The notes: a model not told the origin generated them from the sequence alone. A stretch of 8,134 nucleotides of DNA from Candidatus Bipolaricaulota bacterium (GCA_015661965.1 DQVA01000101.1:1-8134), one strand, 5' to 3'. Positions 1 to 5,551 are shown, numbered from the stretch's first letter. Made by a program: numbers and translations.

Positions 1-30
1 AGCAGGCCCGCGACGGGGTCGATCAAGCGA

Positions 31-61
31 CCACCGGTGGGAGAGGGACAATCACCGGTGA
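31..61. repeat. Two CACCGGTG palindromes 21 bp apart
   Basis: CCACCGGTGG at 31-40 and TCACCGGTGA at 52-61 are perfect 10-bp palindromes sharing the core CACCGGTG. Their centres are 21 bp apart, two helical turns of B-DNA, so a dimeric or tetrameric protein could bind both on the same DNA face. The arrangement would suit an operator or a recombinase site, but no gene is recognisable next to it and the window starts just upstream. It may be coincidence in GC-rich DNA. Confidence 0.35.
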
Positions 62-195
62 CCGACCTAAGGGGTGGCGCTGCGTGAACCCCTGAACAGG
101 TACAAAGACGGGGCAGGTATCGCGGGTGCCGCTGGGGCAATGGAGGACCATCGTCTTCCGGGTGCTGAACAAGGAAACGTCGCGGACGAGCTGCG

Positions 196-245
196 ACACT
201 ACCTTTTGGGCTGGTTGAGTACACTACTTTGGGGGCCGGTTGAGT
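196..245. repeat. Tandem pair of 25-bp direct repeats
   Basis: Units at 196-220 and 221-245 both begin ACACTAC and end GGTTGAGT. They match at 21 of 25 positions and abut exactly. The period is not a multiple of three, so this is not a repeat within a protein. Closely spaced imperfect repeats of this size are seen at the ends of some insertion sequences and at protein-binding arrays. No transposase is recognisable beside it. Confidence 0.6.
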
Positions 246-279
246 GTTTGTTTGTAGCGGCAGAGCTTGTCTCCGCCGC

Positions 280-566
280 TTACATTAGGCGCCAGCGCTT
301 CGGCCCGGCCTCCATGGCCCAAGTTTGACACCGCGAGGTAGAGATTTGCCTTGGGAACAGGGGTTCAGAGACTAGCGGGCGGACGCACCCAACGCCCTCC
401 ACCACCCAGGGAGGTGGGGCCATCCCCGCCGCCCGGAACGTCTGGTACGCCTGCCCGGAAGGCTCCGTGCGCACAAGATAATGCTTGCCCTTCACCTCAA
501 GGTGCACCGCCTTCATCCCTTAAGGTCCCGCAGCACCTCCCGGAAGCTTTCCCCCATCCCGAACAT
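280..566 (-). CDS. Doubtful pair of tiny overlapping frames
   Basis: On the minus strand a short frame with ATG at 566 encodes 17 residues ending ESFREVLRDLKG and stops at 513-515. It stays open upstream to another ATG near 611, which would give about 32 residues. Its stop overlaps, as ATGA, the ATG at 516 of a second frame of 78 codons ending at 280. The second product begins MKAVHLEVKGKHYLV and looks protein-like for about 30 residues, then turns proline- and arginine-rich as in non-coding GC-rich DNA. The ATGA coupling resembles a toxin-antitoxin or small-operon junction, but I recognise neither peptide. It could equally be one small gene broken by a one-base shift. Treat as a possible remnant. 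Confidence 0.22.
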
Positions 567-661
567 TAACCTGTCCGCTAAACTAAGTAAGCTTATGGGA
601 CGGCATGCCATAACCACTTGAAACGTGCCGGCAGGGACTCAACCCGACAGGCAGTTGGAAG

Positions 662-1114
662 CTAACCGGGGATAAACTCCAGCTTCCCAGCCCTCAGCAG
701 GGAGATGAGCTCGTCCGCGCCCTTCTTCACCTCCGGGCTAAGTCCCTCCCCCAGCGAGAGGTCCTCAGGCTGCACCCCCACCAATACCACCTCCCGGACC
801 GCCCGCTGAATTATCCCGGCCAAGAAACCCAGGGGCAGGGCGTGGGAGGACCCCAGCATCCCGTCCGCCTCTGCCAGCGGCAGCCGGCGGAAGCTCCCCG
901 GGGGGAGCCCCATGTCGGCCGCGTCCACGATCACCAGAAGTTCAGGCCGTTCCCGCTCCACCAGCCCCAGGGCGTTCTCCAACGCCAGCCCCGCCGGGAT
1001 GGTCCGCCAGCCCGAAACCCCCGCCAGGGCCCGCGCCACGTACACCCCCACCCCATCATCCCTCCCCAACGGGTTCCCCACCCCAATCAGCGTTTTCACA
1101 CGGTATTCCTGCAT
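662..1114 (-). CDS. hycI: Hydrogenase maturation protease, HycI type
   Basis: Endopeptidase of the HycI/HyaD/HybD family (peptidase M52). Such enzymes remove the C-terminal tail of a [NiFe]-hydrogenase large subunit after nickel insertion, in the cytoplasm. The 150-residue product starts with the family signature GVGNPLGRDDGVG at residues 11-23, has the second acidic block VDAADMGLPPG at 63-73 and a histidine in SSHALPL at 89-95. The DD pair, an aspartate of the second block and the histidine correspond to the nickel-sensing residues of HycI. The MGLxPG block resembles HycI, the protease for group 4 energy-converting hydrogenases, more than HyaD or HybD. I chose ATG 1114 because AGGATGG lies about 10 bases upstream and the signature then falls at the usual distance from the N-terminus; GTG at 1144 is the alternative. 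No hydrogenase structural gene is in the window. Confidence 0.87.
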   Translation of the reverse strand: MQEYRVKTLIGVGNPLGRDDGVGVYVARALAGVSGWRTIPAGLALENALGLVERERPELLVIVDAADMGLPPGSFRRLPLAEADGMLGSSHALPLGFLAGIIQRAVREVVLVGVQPEDLSLGEGLSPEVKKGADELISLLRAGKLEFIPG

Positions 1115-1189
1115 TTTGGGTTTTCCATCCTGAAAATTTTTCACCCTTTCCCTGGGGCCTTCACGGAAGCGGACGCACCAGCCCCGGCG

Positions 1190-1218
1190 ATTATTTCACC
1201 CATACCTGAGAACAACCA
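1190..1218 (-). promoter_or_regulatory. Possible promoter for the hydrogenase protease
   Basis: AATAAT (1190-1195 on the minus strand) matches five of six -10 positions, but the hexamer 17 bp upstream, TGGTTG, is a poor -35. The placement gives a leader of about 70 bases before ATG 1114. The 145-bp gap and the hairpin upstream make a separate promoter reasonable; read-through from the regulator gene is also possible. Confidence 0.22.
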
Positions 1219-1263
1219 TCTCCCCGTAGCTCACGGGACCGGAGTATCCACAATCATGGGGGG

Positions 1264-1287
1264 CCCACGAAACCCCGGTTTCGTGGG
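1264..1287 (-). terminator. Stable hairpin after the regulator gene, no U-tract
   Basis: Two base pairs after the TGA of the Crp/Fnr gene there is a perfect 10-bp stem, CCCACGAAAC/GTTTCGTGGG, with a four-base loop. It is followed by a run of C, not T. It may protect the 3' end of the operon transcript or assist a non-canonical stop; a standard intrinsic terminator would need a U-run. Confidence 0.5.
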
Positions 1288-1288
1288 G

Positions 1289-2041
1289 TCAGACCAAATT
1301 CTCGCGCAGGAACGTCCGAAAGGGATGGGCCAGGCTCTGCAGGGCGTCCAGCTTCTTGATCACGATCCTGTGTCCGGGCAGGGCCAGGATGCCCCGCTCC
1401 TTGAGTTCGGAGAGAATCCGGATGGCTGTCTCTGTGGATACCCCGGCCATCTCCGCCAGCTCCCCCCGGGGGAGCTCCACCCCGATGTCCAACCCCTCCT
1501 CCCCCTGCTCCCCGAACGCCCGGGCCAGCTCCAATAGCACCCGGGCCATCCGTTCCTTGGCCGACCGGGAGGTGATCTCCACCAATTTATCCCCGAACAC
1601 CTTCAGCTCCCGGGACAGCTTCTCCACCAACCGCAAGGCCACATCGGGATGCCGTTTCACGAACGCCAAAAAGTCCTCCCGGGGGATGAACATAAGCCGG
1701 GAGGGCTCCAAGGTCTTGGCATAGCAGGTGTAGGTCTCCTGATCGAACAGGGTCTTCTCCCCCAAGACCTCCCCGGGGCCGAGGAGCTTCAAGATCTGGG
1801 AATGGCCTCCACGGGTGTGCTTGGCCAGTTTCACCTTGCCGCGACACAACACATACAGGCCGAATGCGGGCATACCCTCGTGGAACACCGCCTCCCCTGG
1901 GCCCAGGTCCATGGGGCGCATCAGGGACGCGAGCTCGGCGAATTCCTGGGGGGAGAGGCCCTGGAAGATGAACGAACAGCCGGCCTGGCAGTCCGCGCAG
2001 GAATCACTTTGTCTTTGCCTTTGTGCCAAGGTTTCCCGCAT
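1289..2041 (-). CDS. Crp/Fnr-family regulator, FNR-like
   Basis: Cytoplasmic transcription factor of 250 residues with the standard architecture. An N-terminal cysteine cluster is followed by a cyclic-nucleotide-binding-type beta-roll (about 25-125, with FHEG, GEVLGE and FIPRED landmarks), a long dimer helix (about 130-165) and a winged helix at 190-235. Cysteines lie at 15, 18 and 22 (C-x2-C-x3-C), plus 66 and 106. E. coli FNR holds a [4Fe-4S] cluster with C20, C23, C29 and C122, so a redox or oxygen sensor is likely, although here the residue at the C122 position is methionine and the nearest cysteine is about 11 residues earlier. The recognition helix reads STETAIR: the Glu and Arg contacts are kept but the FNR serine is isoleucine. 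The CRP cAMP pocket residues are not evident. ATG 2041 lies 38 bases inside accA and lacks a clear ribosome-binding site, so translation probably depends on accA; TTG at 2029 is an alternative. Confidence 0.85.
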   Translation of the reverse strand: MRETLAQRQRQSDSCADCQAGCSFIFQGLSPQEFAELASLMRPMDLGPGEAVFHEGMPAFGLYVLCRGKVKLAKHTRGGHSQILKLLGPGEVLGEKTLFDQETYTCYAKTLEPSRLMFIPREDFLAFVKRHPDVALRLVEKLSRELKVFGDKLVEITSRSAKERMARVLLELARAFGEQGEEGLDIGVELPRGELAEMAGVSTETAIRILSELKERGILALPGHRIVIKKLDALQSLAHPFRTFLRENLV

Positions 2042-2960
2042 TTCTATAGCGACTGTAGCGCAACTTGAGCCGCTCGTCCAGCGGCAGCTGGAGGAGTTCC
2101 TCCAGGTGCCGGAGCACCGCCTCCCGCACCGCCTGCGCGGTTCCTTCCGGATCCACGTGGGCTCCACCCAAGGGCTCGGGGATCACCTCGTCCGCTACGC
2201 CCAGCTCCTTCAGCCGGGGGGCGGACAGGGCCAAGGCCTGGGCGGCTTGAGGGGCGGCCGCGGCGTCCTTCCACAGGATGGCAGCAGCGCCCTCCGGGGA
2301 GATCACCGTGTAGGTGGCATTCTCCAGCATCAACACCCGGTCGGCGGCGGCCAGGGCGATGGCCCCCCCGGAGCCCCCCTCCCCCAAAATGACCGCCACT
2401 GTGGGCACCGAAAGCTCCAGCAGCACCGCGATGGATTCCGCGATCGCCCCGGCGATGTTCTCCTCTTCGGCCCGCACCCCGGGATAAGCCCCCGGGGTGT
2501 CGATGAAAGTCAATAGCGGCAGGCGCAATCGCTCCGCCACCCGCATGATGCGGACCGCCTTGCGATACCCACAGGGAAGGGCCATCCCGGAGCGGCAGGC
2601 GCGCTGTTCCTCCGAGGTGCTCCCCCGGTGGTGAAACAATACCCCCACCGGGCGGCCGGCAAACCGGGCCAATCCCCCCCGAAGGGCCGGATCGTCCCCT
2701 CCCTGCCTGTCCCCTCGGAGCTCATAGAAGGCCTCACACACCCGGTGCACCAGCTCCAACCCCCGGGGGCGGTCCGGATGCCGCGCCAATCGCACCCGAT
2801 CCCAGTCCGAAAGGCTCCGGTAATACTCGCGCTGCAGCTTCTGAAGCCGCGCCTCCAGGAGCTCCAGCTCCTCCCGTAGGTCCACCCCTTCCTCTTCCAC
2901 TAGGCGGCGGAGCTCGGCTACCTTCTCCTCCAGGGCCCGGATGGTGCGCTCATCCGCCAT
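2004..2960 (-). CDS. accA: Acetyl-CoA carboxylase carboxyltransferase alpha subunit
   Basis: Alpha subunit of the carboxyltransferase that moves the carboxyl group from carboxybiotin to acetyl-CoA, giving malonyl-CoA for fatty-acid synthesis; it works as an alpha2beta2 tetramer with AccD in the cytoplasm. The 318 residues match the usual length (E. coli about 319). Residues 1-50 form a charged, probably coiled-coil helix. Crotonase-fold landmarks follow: ELRGDR near 80, GGLARFAGRPV near 95-104, FIDTPGAYPG at 152-161, GEGGSGGA at 193-200, SPEGAAAILWK at 221-231 and PEPLGGAH at 261-268. ATG 2960 is preferred because the product then begins with the family-type helix and a G-rich stretch lies just upstream. 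The start overlaps the end of accD by 11 bases and the stop lies inside the regulator gene, so the three are translationally linked. Confidence 0.97.
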   Translation of the reverse strand: MADERTIRALEEKVAELRRLVEEEGVDLREELELLEARLQKLQREYYRSLSDWDRVRLARHPDRPRGLELVHRVCEAFYELRGDRQGGDDPALRGGLARFAGRPVGVLFHHRGSTSEEQRACRSGMALPCGYRKAVRIMRVAERLRLPLLTFIDTPGAYPGVRAEEENIAGAIAESIAVLLELSVPTVAVILGEGGSGGAIALAAADRVLMLENATYTVISPEGAAAILWKDAAAAPQAAQALALSAPRLKELGVADEVIPEPLGGAHVDPEGTAQAVREAVLRHLEELLQLPLDERLKLRYSRYRNAGNLGTKAKTK

Positions 2961-3804
2961 GGGGCACCCCCGCCAACACATCGAGCACCTGCATCAACTC
3001 CTCCCGCAATCCCTCCCGGGGCACCACCCCATCCACCAGTCCATGCTCCAGGGCGTAGCGGGCCCGCTGGAACCCGGGGGGCAGCTTTTCCCCGGTGGTC
3101 TGCTGGATGACCCGGGGACCGGCAAACCCGATCAGCGCCCCCTGCTCGGCCAGGGTCACGTCCGCCAGGGAAGCGATGGAAGCCATCACGCCACCGGTAG
3201 AGGGGTAGGTGAGCACAGCGATGTAGGGAACCCCAGCCCGGGCCAGCCGCCCGCGGGCGGCAACCGTCTTGGCCATCTGCAGCAGCGACAGCACCCCCTC
3301 CTGGACCCGGGCCCCACCGGAGGCCACCACCAGTACGAAGGGAACCCGGGCCTCCACCGCCACGTCCATGGCATGGGCCAACTGCTCTCCCACCACCACC
3401 CCCATGGACCCCCCGATGAACCGGAAGTCCATCACCGCTAGGATAACCTCGTGGTCCCCGATCTTGCCCTTACCCACCATCACGGCGTCGGAAAGCCCGG
3501 TGGATTCCCGCGCTTCCCGCAGACGATCCGCATACGGCTTGCGATCGGAAAACTTGAGCGGGTCGTCGGACTCCAGGGGCAAGGTGAGGTCTTGAAATGT
3601 GTCGGGGTCCACGAGGGCGGCGATGCGTTCCTGGGCGGTGAGGAAGAAGTAGGCCCCGCAGCGGGGGCAGATGTAGTTGTTCTCCCGCAGCCGGCGGCGG
3701 AACACCAGCTCGCCACAGGCCCCACATCGCATCCAAAGAGGCTCCTCCCCCCGGCGGAGCTCAACCTCCACATATCGATCCTTGCTATCCTTACGAATCG
3801 GCAC
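2950..3804 (-). CDS. accD: Acetyl-CoA carboxylase carboxyltransferase beta subunit
   Basis: Beta subunit of the acetyl-CoA carboxylase carboxyltransferase, partner of the adjacent AccA. The 284-residue product has the four-cysteine zinc ribbon typical of bacterial AccD, C27-x2-C30 and C46-x2-C49. The crotonase-fold carboxyltransferase domain follows, with KFSDRKPYADRL at 84-95, MDFRFIGGSMG at 125-135, SGGARVQEG at 162-170 and a YPSTGGVMAS stretch further on. Length and motif order are normal for the family. The start is GTG 3804, supported by a strong AAGGAGG site with ideal spacing. It overlaps the 3' end of the DUF502 gene by 14 bases, and its own end overlaps accA by 11. Having accD directly before accA favours balanced synthesis of the two subunits. 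The biotin carboxylase and carrier genes (accC, accB) are not in the window. Confidence 0.97.
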   Translation of the reverse strand: MPIRKDSKDRYVEVELRRGEEPLWMRCGACGELVFRRRLRENNYICPRCGAYFFLTAQERIAALVDPDTFQDLTLPLESDDPLKFSDRKPYADRLREARESTGLSDAVMVGKGKIGDHEVILAVMDFRFIGGSMGVVVGEQLAHAMDVAVEARVPFVLVVASGGARVQEGVLSLLQMAKTVAARGRLARAGVPYIAVLTYPSTGGVMASIASLADVTLAEQGALIGFAGPRVIQQTTGEKLPPGFQRARYALEHGLVDGVVPREGLREELMQVLDVLAGVPHGG

Positions 3805-4456
3805 TGCCTTCCTCCTTGTCCATATGATGCGGCGAGGTGGCCTCCGGTGCCACTACCCCCCCAGAAAGCACCAATGTCAGCCCCTCGTCCACCGTGAGGT
3901 CCAGCGGGATCACCCGCTCCTTGGGCACGAAGAACACCCAGCCGGAGAGGGGGTTGGGGGCAGTGGGCACGTACACCGACACGCAGGGTCGGTCGAACAC
4001 CTCCCCGAAGGCGCGGATCTCGTCGTTTGTCAGCACCCCCATCACGTAGTAGCCCTCCCGTGGGTACTCCATCAGCACCAACCGCCGCAGCTTGCCCTGG
4101 GTGATTTCCCGCCGGAGCAGGGCGTAGGAGAGCTGGCGGGTAGCCCAGTATAGCTTCCGCACCCCAGGCAGGGCCAGCACCAACCGCTCCAAGGAGGCCA
4201 GGATGCGCCGACCCAGCCAGTGCCTGGCCACCGCACCAATCCCGATGACCGCCAGCACGGTGATCACCACCTCGGTCCCGGGGATATAGCGGCCGAAGGT
4301 GCGGGTAAGGACCTGGGCGAAGGGGGTGTCGGGCCCTAAAAACGCCCGCAATAGGCGGTAGAAGAGCCATAACACATACAAGGTCAATCCCAACGGCAAT
4401 ACCACCAACAGCCCGGAAACGAAGCTATCCCTCAGCCACCTCGCTGTCTTCCTCAT
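3791..4456 (-). CDS. DUF502 family inner-membrane protein
   Basis: Integral membrane protein of 221 residues belonging to the DUF502 family (COG2928); the molecular role is not established. Two hydrophobic segments are visible, about residues 12-35 (FVSGLLVVLPLGLTLYVLWL) and 62-80 (EVVITVLAVIGIGAVARH), followed by a soluble domain. Family landmarks are LPGVRKLYWATRQL near 96-109, YPREGYYVMGVLTN near 130-143, VYVPTAPNPLSG near 162-173 and VIPLDLTVDEGLTLVLSGG near 182-200. The start ATG 4456 follows GGGGAGGGG a few bases upstream. It is the first gene of the accD-accA-regulator unit, so a link with membrane lipid supply is conceivable, but only the position suggests this. Confidence 0.9.
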   Translation of the reverse strand: MRKTARWLRDSFVSGLLVVLPLGLTLYVLWLFYRLLRAFLGPDTPFAQVLTRTFGRYIPGTEVVITVLAVIGIGAVARHWLGRRILASLERLVLALPGVRKLYWATRQLSYALLRREITQGKLRRLVLMEYPREGYYVMGVLTNDEIRAFGEVFDRPCVSVYVPTAPNPLSGWVFFVPKERVIPLDLTVDEGLTLVLSGGVVAPEATSPHHMDKEEGSADS

Positions 4457-4508
4457 ATCCCCTCCCCGGGGAACCCATGCCCGCTACGTACCGAAGAATT
4501 GTCGCCAC

Positions 4509-4538
4509 ATTTTACCCCGCCGGGCCAGGGGCTTTTCA
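4509..4538 (-). promoter_or_regulatory. Probable promoter of the DUF502-accDA operon
   Basis: TAAAAT at 4509-4514 (minus strand) is a good -10 hexamer, set in otherwise GC-rich DNA. The best -35 with an 18-bp spacer, TGAAAA at 4533-4538, is weak, so an activator may be needed. Transcription would start near 4502, leaving about 45 bases before ATG 4456. No classic TTGAT-N4-ATCAA FNR box is visible nearby. Confidence 0.4.
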
Positions 4539-4669
4539 CACGCCTAATCCCCGCATGAAGCCCCGGCGCGGCGTCCGGGTCAGCGGTTCGTCCCTTGAGT
4601 CTTGGTAACCCAAATTGTGAGGAATCGATACCCCCTTGGGTAACACTTCCTCTGAGGCACTTCGGGGCC

Positions 4670-4698
4670 TTGACAGCCCCTCCGGGGAGTCGTATATA
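4670..4698 (+). promoter_or_regulatory. Near-consensus sigma-70 promoter, plus strand
   Basis: TTGACA at 4670-4675 and TATATA at 4693-4698 are separated by exactly 17 bp, the best promoter match in the window. The expected start is near 4705, one or two bases before the terminator hairpin at 4706-4733. No plus-strand gene follows until 7418. Confidence 0.6.
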
Positions 4699-4705
4699 AA
4701 AGTTG

Positions 4706-4733
4706 CAGCCCGCGAAAGTGGGCTGTTTTGTTT
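4706..4733 (+). terminator. Intrinsic terminator directly after a promoter
   Basis: CAGCCCGC, GAAA loop, GTGGGCTG: an 8-bp stem with one G-U pair, closed by a GNRA tetraloop and followed by TTTTGTTT. This is a textbook plus-strand terminator. On the minus strand the same stem has one A-C mismatch and a poorer tail (CAACTTTTATAT), so it could weakly end transcripts coming through the gpmI fragment, whose stop is at 4738. Confidence 0.7.
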
Positions 4734-4737
4734 AGGC

Positions 4738-5079
4738 TCAATCCAACGGTACCGGGATCCCCTCCCCGTGGACCAAGGCCCGATAGACCTTCTGTGTCTT
4801 CCCCCGGTAGTCCCCTCCCCGGTCCAGGGCCAACCCCCGCCCCACCAGGGTCACCAGGGTGCCCACCCCGATCCGGGCCAGTCCCTCCCCGAAGGAGCGG
4901 AGGAGGGCCGGGGCGCTGCCCGGTTGGGTGCTGCGGCCGTCGGTAATGAGGTGGACAAAGACCCGGTCACAACCCTTCCTGCGCGCGAGCTTCAAAAGTT
5001 CGAGCACGTAGTCCATCGAGCCGTGGGAGCTTTTCTCGGAGAGGAGCCCCAGAAGGTGAAGGGCCCCTCCCCGGGCCAC
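4738..5079 (-). pseudogene. gpmI: Internal fragment of phosphoglycerate mutase GpmI
   Basis: The reading frame encodes about 113 residues homologous to part of the second domain of cofactor-independent phosphoglycerate mutase, which interconverts 3- and 2-phosphoglycerate. Counting from the GTG at 5079, the block ALHLLGLLSEKSSHG (6-20), DGRSTQPGSA (47-56) and GRGLALDR (80-87) are family landmarks. His19, Arg49, Arg81 and Arg87 fall at the same spacings as H123, R153, R185 and R191 of the Geobacillus enzyme; the residue after Arg49 is Ser instead of Asp154. The N-terminal 105 or so residues and the C-terminal 300 of a protein of about 510 are absent, including the metal-binding phosphatase-fold domain, so catalysis is impossible. 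The frame has no internal stop or shift. The GTG lies immediately after GAGGAG, too close for a normal ribosome site, and 13 bases after the SRP RNA end. Most likely a partial duplication or deletion remnant; a short expressed peptide cannot be excluded. Confidence 0.7.
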
Positions 5080-5091
5080 CTCCTCGGAATT

Positions 5092-5367
5092 GGGCCCGTG
5101 CGGGCCCCCGTCGGGGGCGGTTCGGTGGGCGTGTCCCAGGGCTTCGGCTCGGGCCAAGTGATCCCCTATCACCCGCAGGGACCGGCTTACCGTTGCTCCC
5201 TTCCGGGCCTGGCGGGGTTCGCCGGTGTGCGTCGCAGGGGGCTCGGCCGTCAGCGCCTCCGCACCCAGGCCGGTTCCGCCTACATGCCCTCTCGGAGGGC
5301 CCATGGGCTCCACGTGTAGCGGGTTTTGGATACAGGGGACCGCTAACCCCCCACCCTGCACGGGCCC
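5092..5367 (-). ncRNA. ffs: Signal recognition particle RNA, large bacterial type
   Basis: RNA scaffold of the signal recognition particle, which binds Ffh and targets nascent membrane and secreted proteins. The minus strand carries the invariant core CCAGGCCCGGAAGGGAGCA, with the GGAA tetraloop at 5201-5204. Its 5' part (GGTTAGCGGTCCCCTGTA and CCCGCTACACG) resembles the Alu domain of Bacillus subtilis scRNA, so this is the long form (Rfam Bacteria_large_SRP) and not the 4.5S type. The ends are set by a perfect 9-bp closing helix: GGGCCCGTG at 5359-5367 pairs with CACGGGCCC at 5092-5100, giving 276 bases. The 5' end sits six bases after a -10 hexamer. No intrinsic terminator follows the 3' end, so the mature end is probably made by processing. 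Confidence 0.95.
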
Positions 5368-5373
5368 AAAAAC

Positions 5374-5401
5374 AGTCTAAGGCCGCCCCCTGGAAAGTCA
5401 A
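5374..5401 (-). promoter_or_regulatory. Promoter of the SRP RNA gene
   Basis: TTGACT (5396-5401) and TAGACT (5374-5379) on the minus strand with a 16-bp spacer. Six bases separate the -10 from G5367, the predicted first base of the SRP RNA, which independently supports that 5' end. Confidence 0.7.
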
Positions 5402-5415
5402 CGCCGGGGCGATGC

Positions 5416-5447
5416 CAAAAGCAAGCACGGCCGCCGGGCCGGCCGTG
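5416..5447 (-). terminator. Intrinsic terminator after tRNA-Ser
   Basis: CACGGCCG/CGGCCGTG, a perfect 8-bp stem with a six-base loop, followed by CTTGCTTTT, begins four bases after the tRNA CCA end. It separates tRNA-Ser from the SRP RNA unit. Confidence 0.75.
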
Positions 5448-5451
5448 AAGC

Positions 5452-5542
5452 TGGCGGAGGGGGTGGGATTCGAACCCACGGCACCCTTTAGGGGTGCACC
5501 TGCTCTCCAGGCAGGTGGTTTAGACCGCTCGCCCACCCCTCC
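5452..5542 (-). tRNA. tRNA-Ser, anticodon GGA
   Basis: A 91-base class II tRNA with encoded CCA. The acceptor GGAGGGG pairs with CCCCTCC, discriminator G. The anticodon arm is CCTGC, CTGGAGA, GCAGG (anticodon GGA, reading UCC and UCU). The long variable arm is GCACCC, CTAAA, GGGTGC, and the T arm is GTGGG, TTCGAAT, CCCAC. All stems pair without mismatch. It has its own promoter and terminator and lies 35 bp after the PiT permease gene. Confidence 0.97.
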
Positions 5543-5551
5543 GGGCCCGTG

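Larger units (their letters stand above)
1..661. other. Left-end region without a recognisable gene
   Basis: No reading frame here resembles a family I know. A plus-strand frame is open from the window edge and stops at 93-95, so it could be the tail of an upstream gene, but its peptide is not recognisable. A plus-strand frame at 74-328 is interrupted in sense by a 25-bp tandem repeat whose period is not a multiple of three, which argues against coding. The region contains two palindromes (31-61), the tandem repeat (196-245) and a pair of tiny overlapping minus-strand frames (280-566), each listed separately. It may be a mobile-element end or a decayed locus downstream of the hydrogenase protease gene; this is inference. 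Confidence 0.5.

Noticed and set aside
74..328. Plus-strand frame of 84 codons
   Set aside because: It crosses a 25-bp tandem repeat out of phase with codons, has no good ribosome site and resembles no family.
622..640. GGGTTGAGTCCC on the minus strand resembling a tRNA T-arm
   Set aside because: The loop lacks TTCRA, no acceptor or anticodon arm can be folded upstream, and there is no CCA.
842..1537. Long plus-strand frame antisense to the protease and regulator genes
   Set aside because: It is proline- and histidine-rich shadow translation opposite two well-supported minus-strand genes.
4457..4669. Search for a riboswitch or leader element between the operon start and the plus-strand promoter
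   Set aside because: Only short GC-rich stems and weak repeats around GGTAAC/TTGGGT were seen; none matches a riboswitch core I know.
5092..5361. N-terminal extension of the gpmI-like frame through the SRP RNA, to a frame start at 5361
   Set aside because: The first 94 codons are simply the SRP RNA read as protein; the GpmI homology begins only after the RNA ends.
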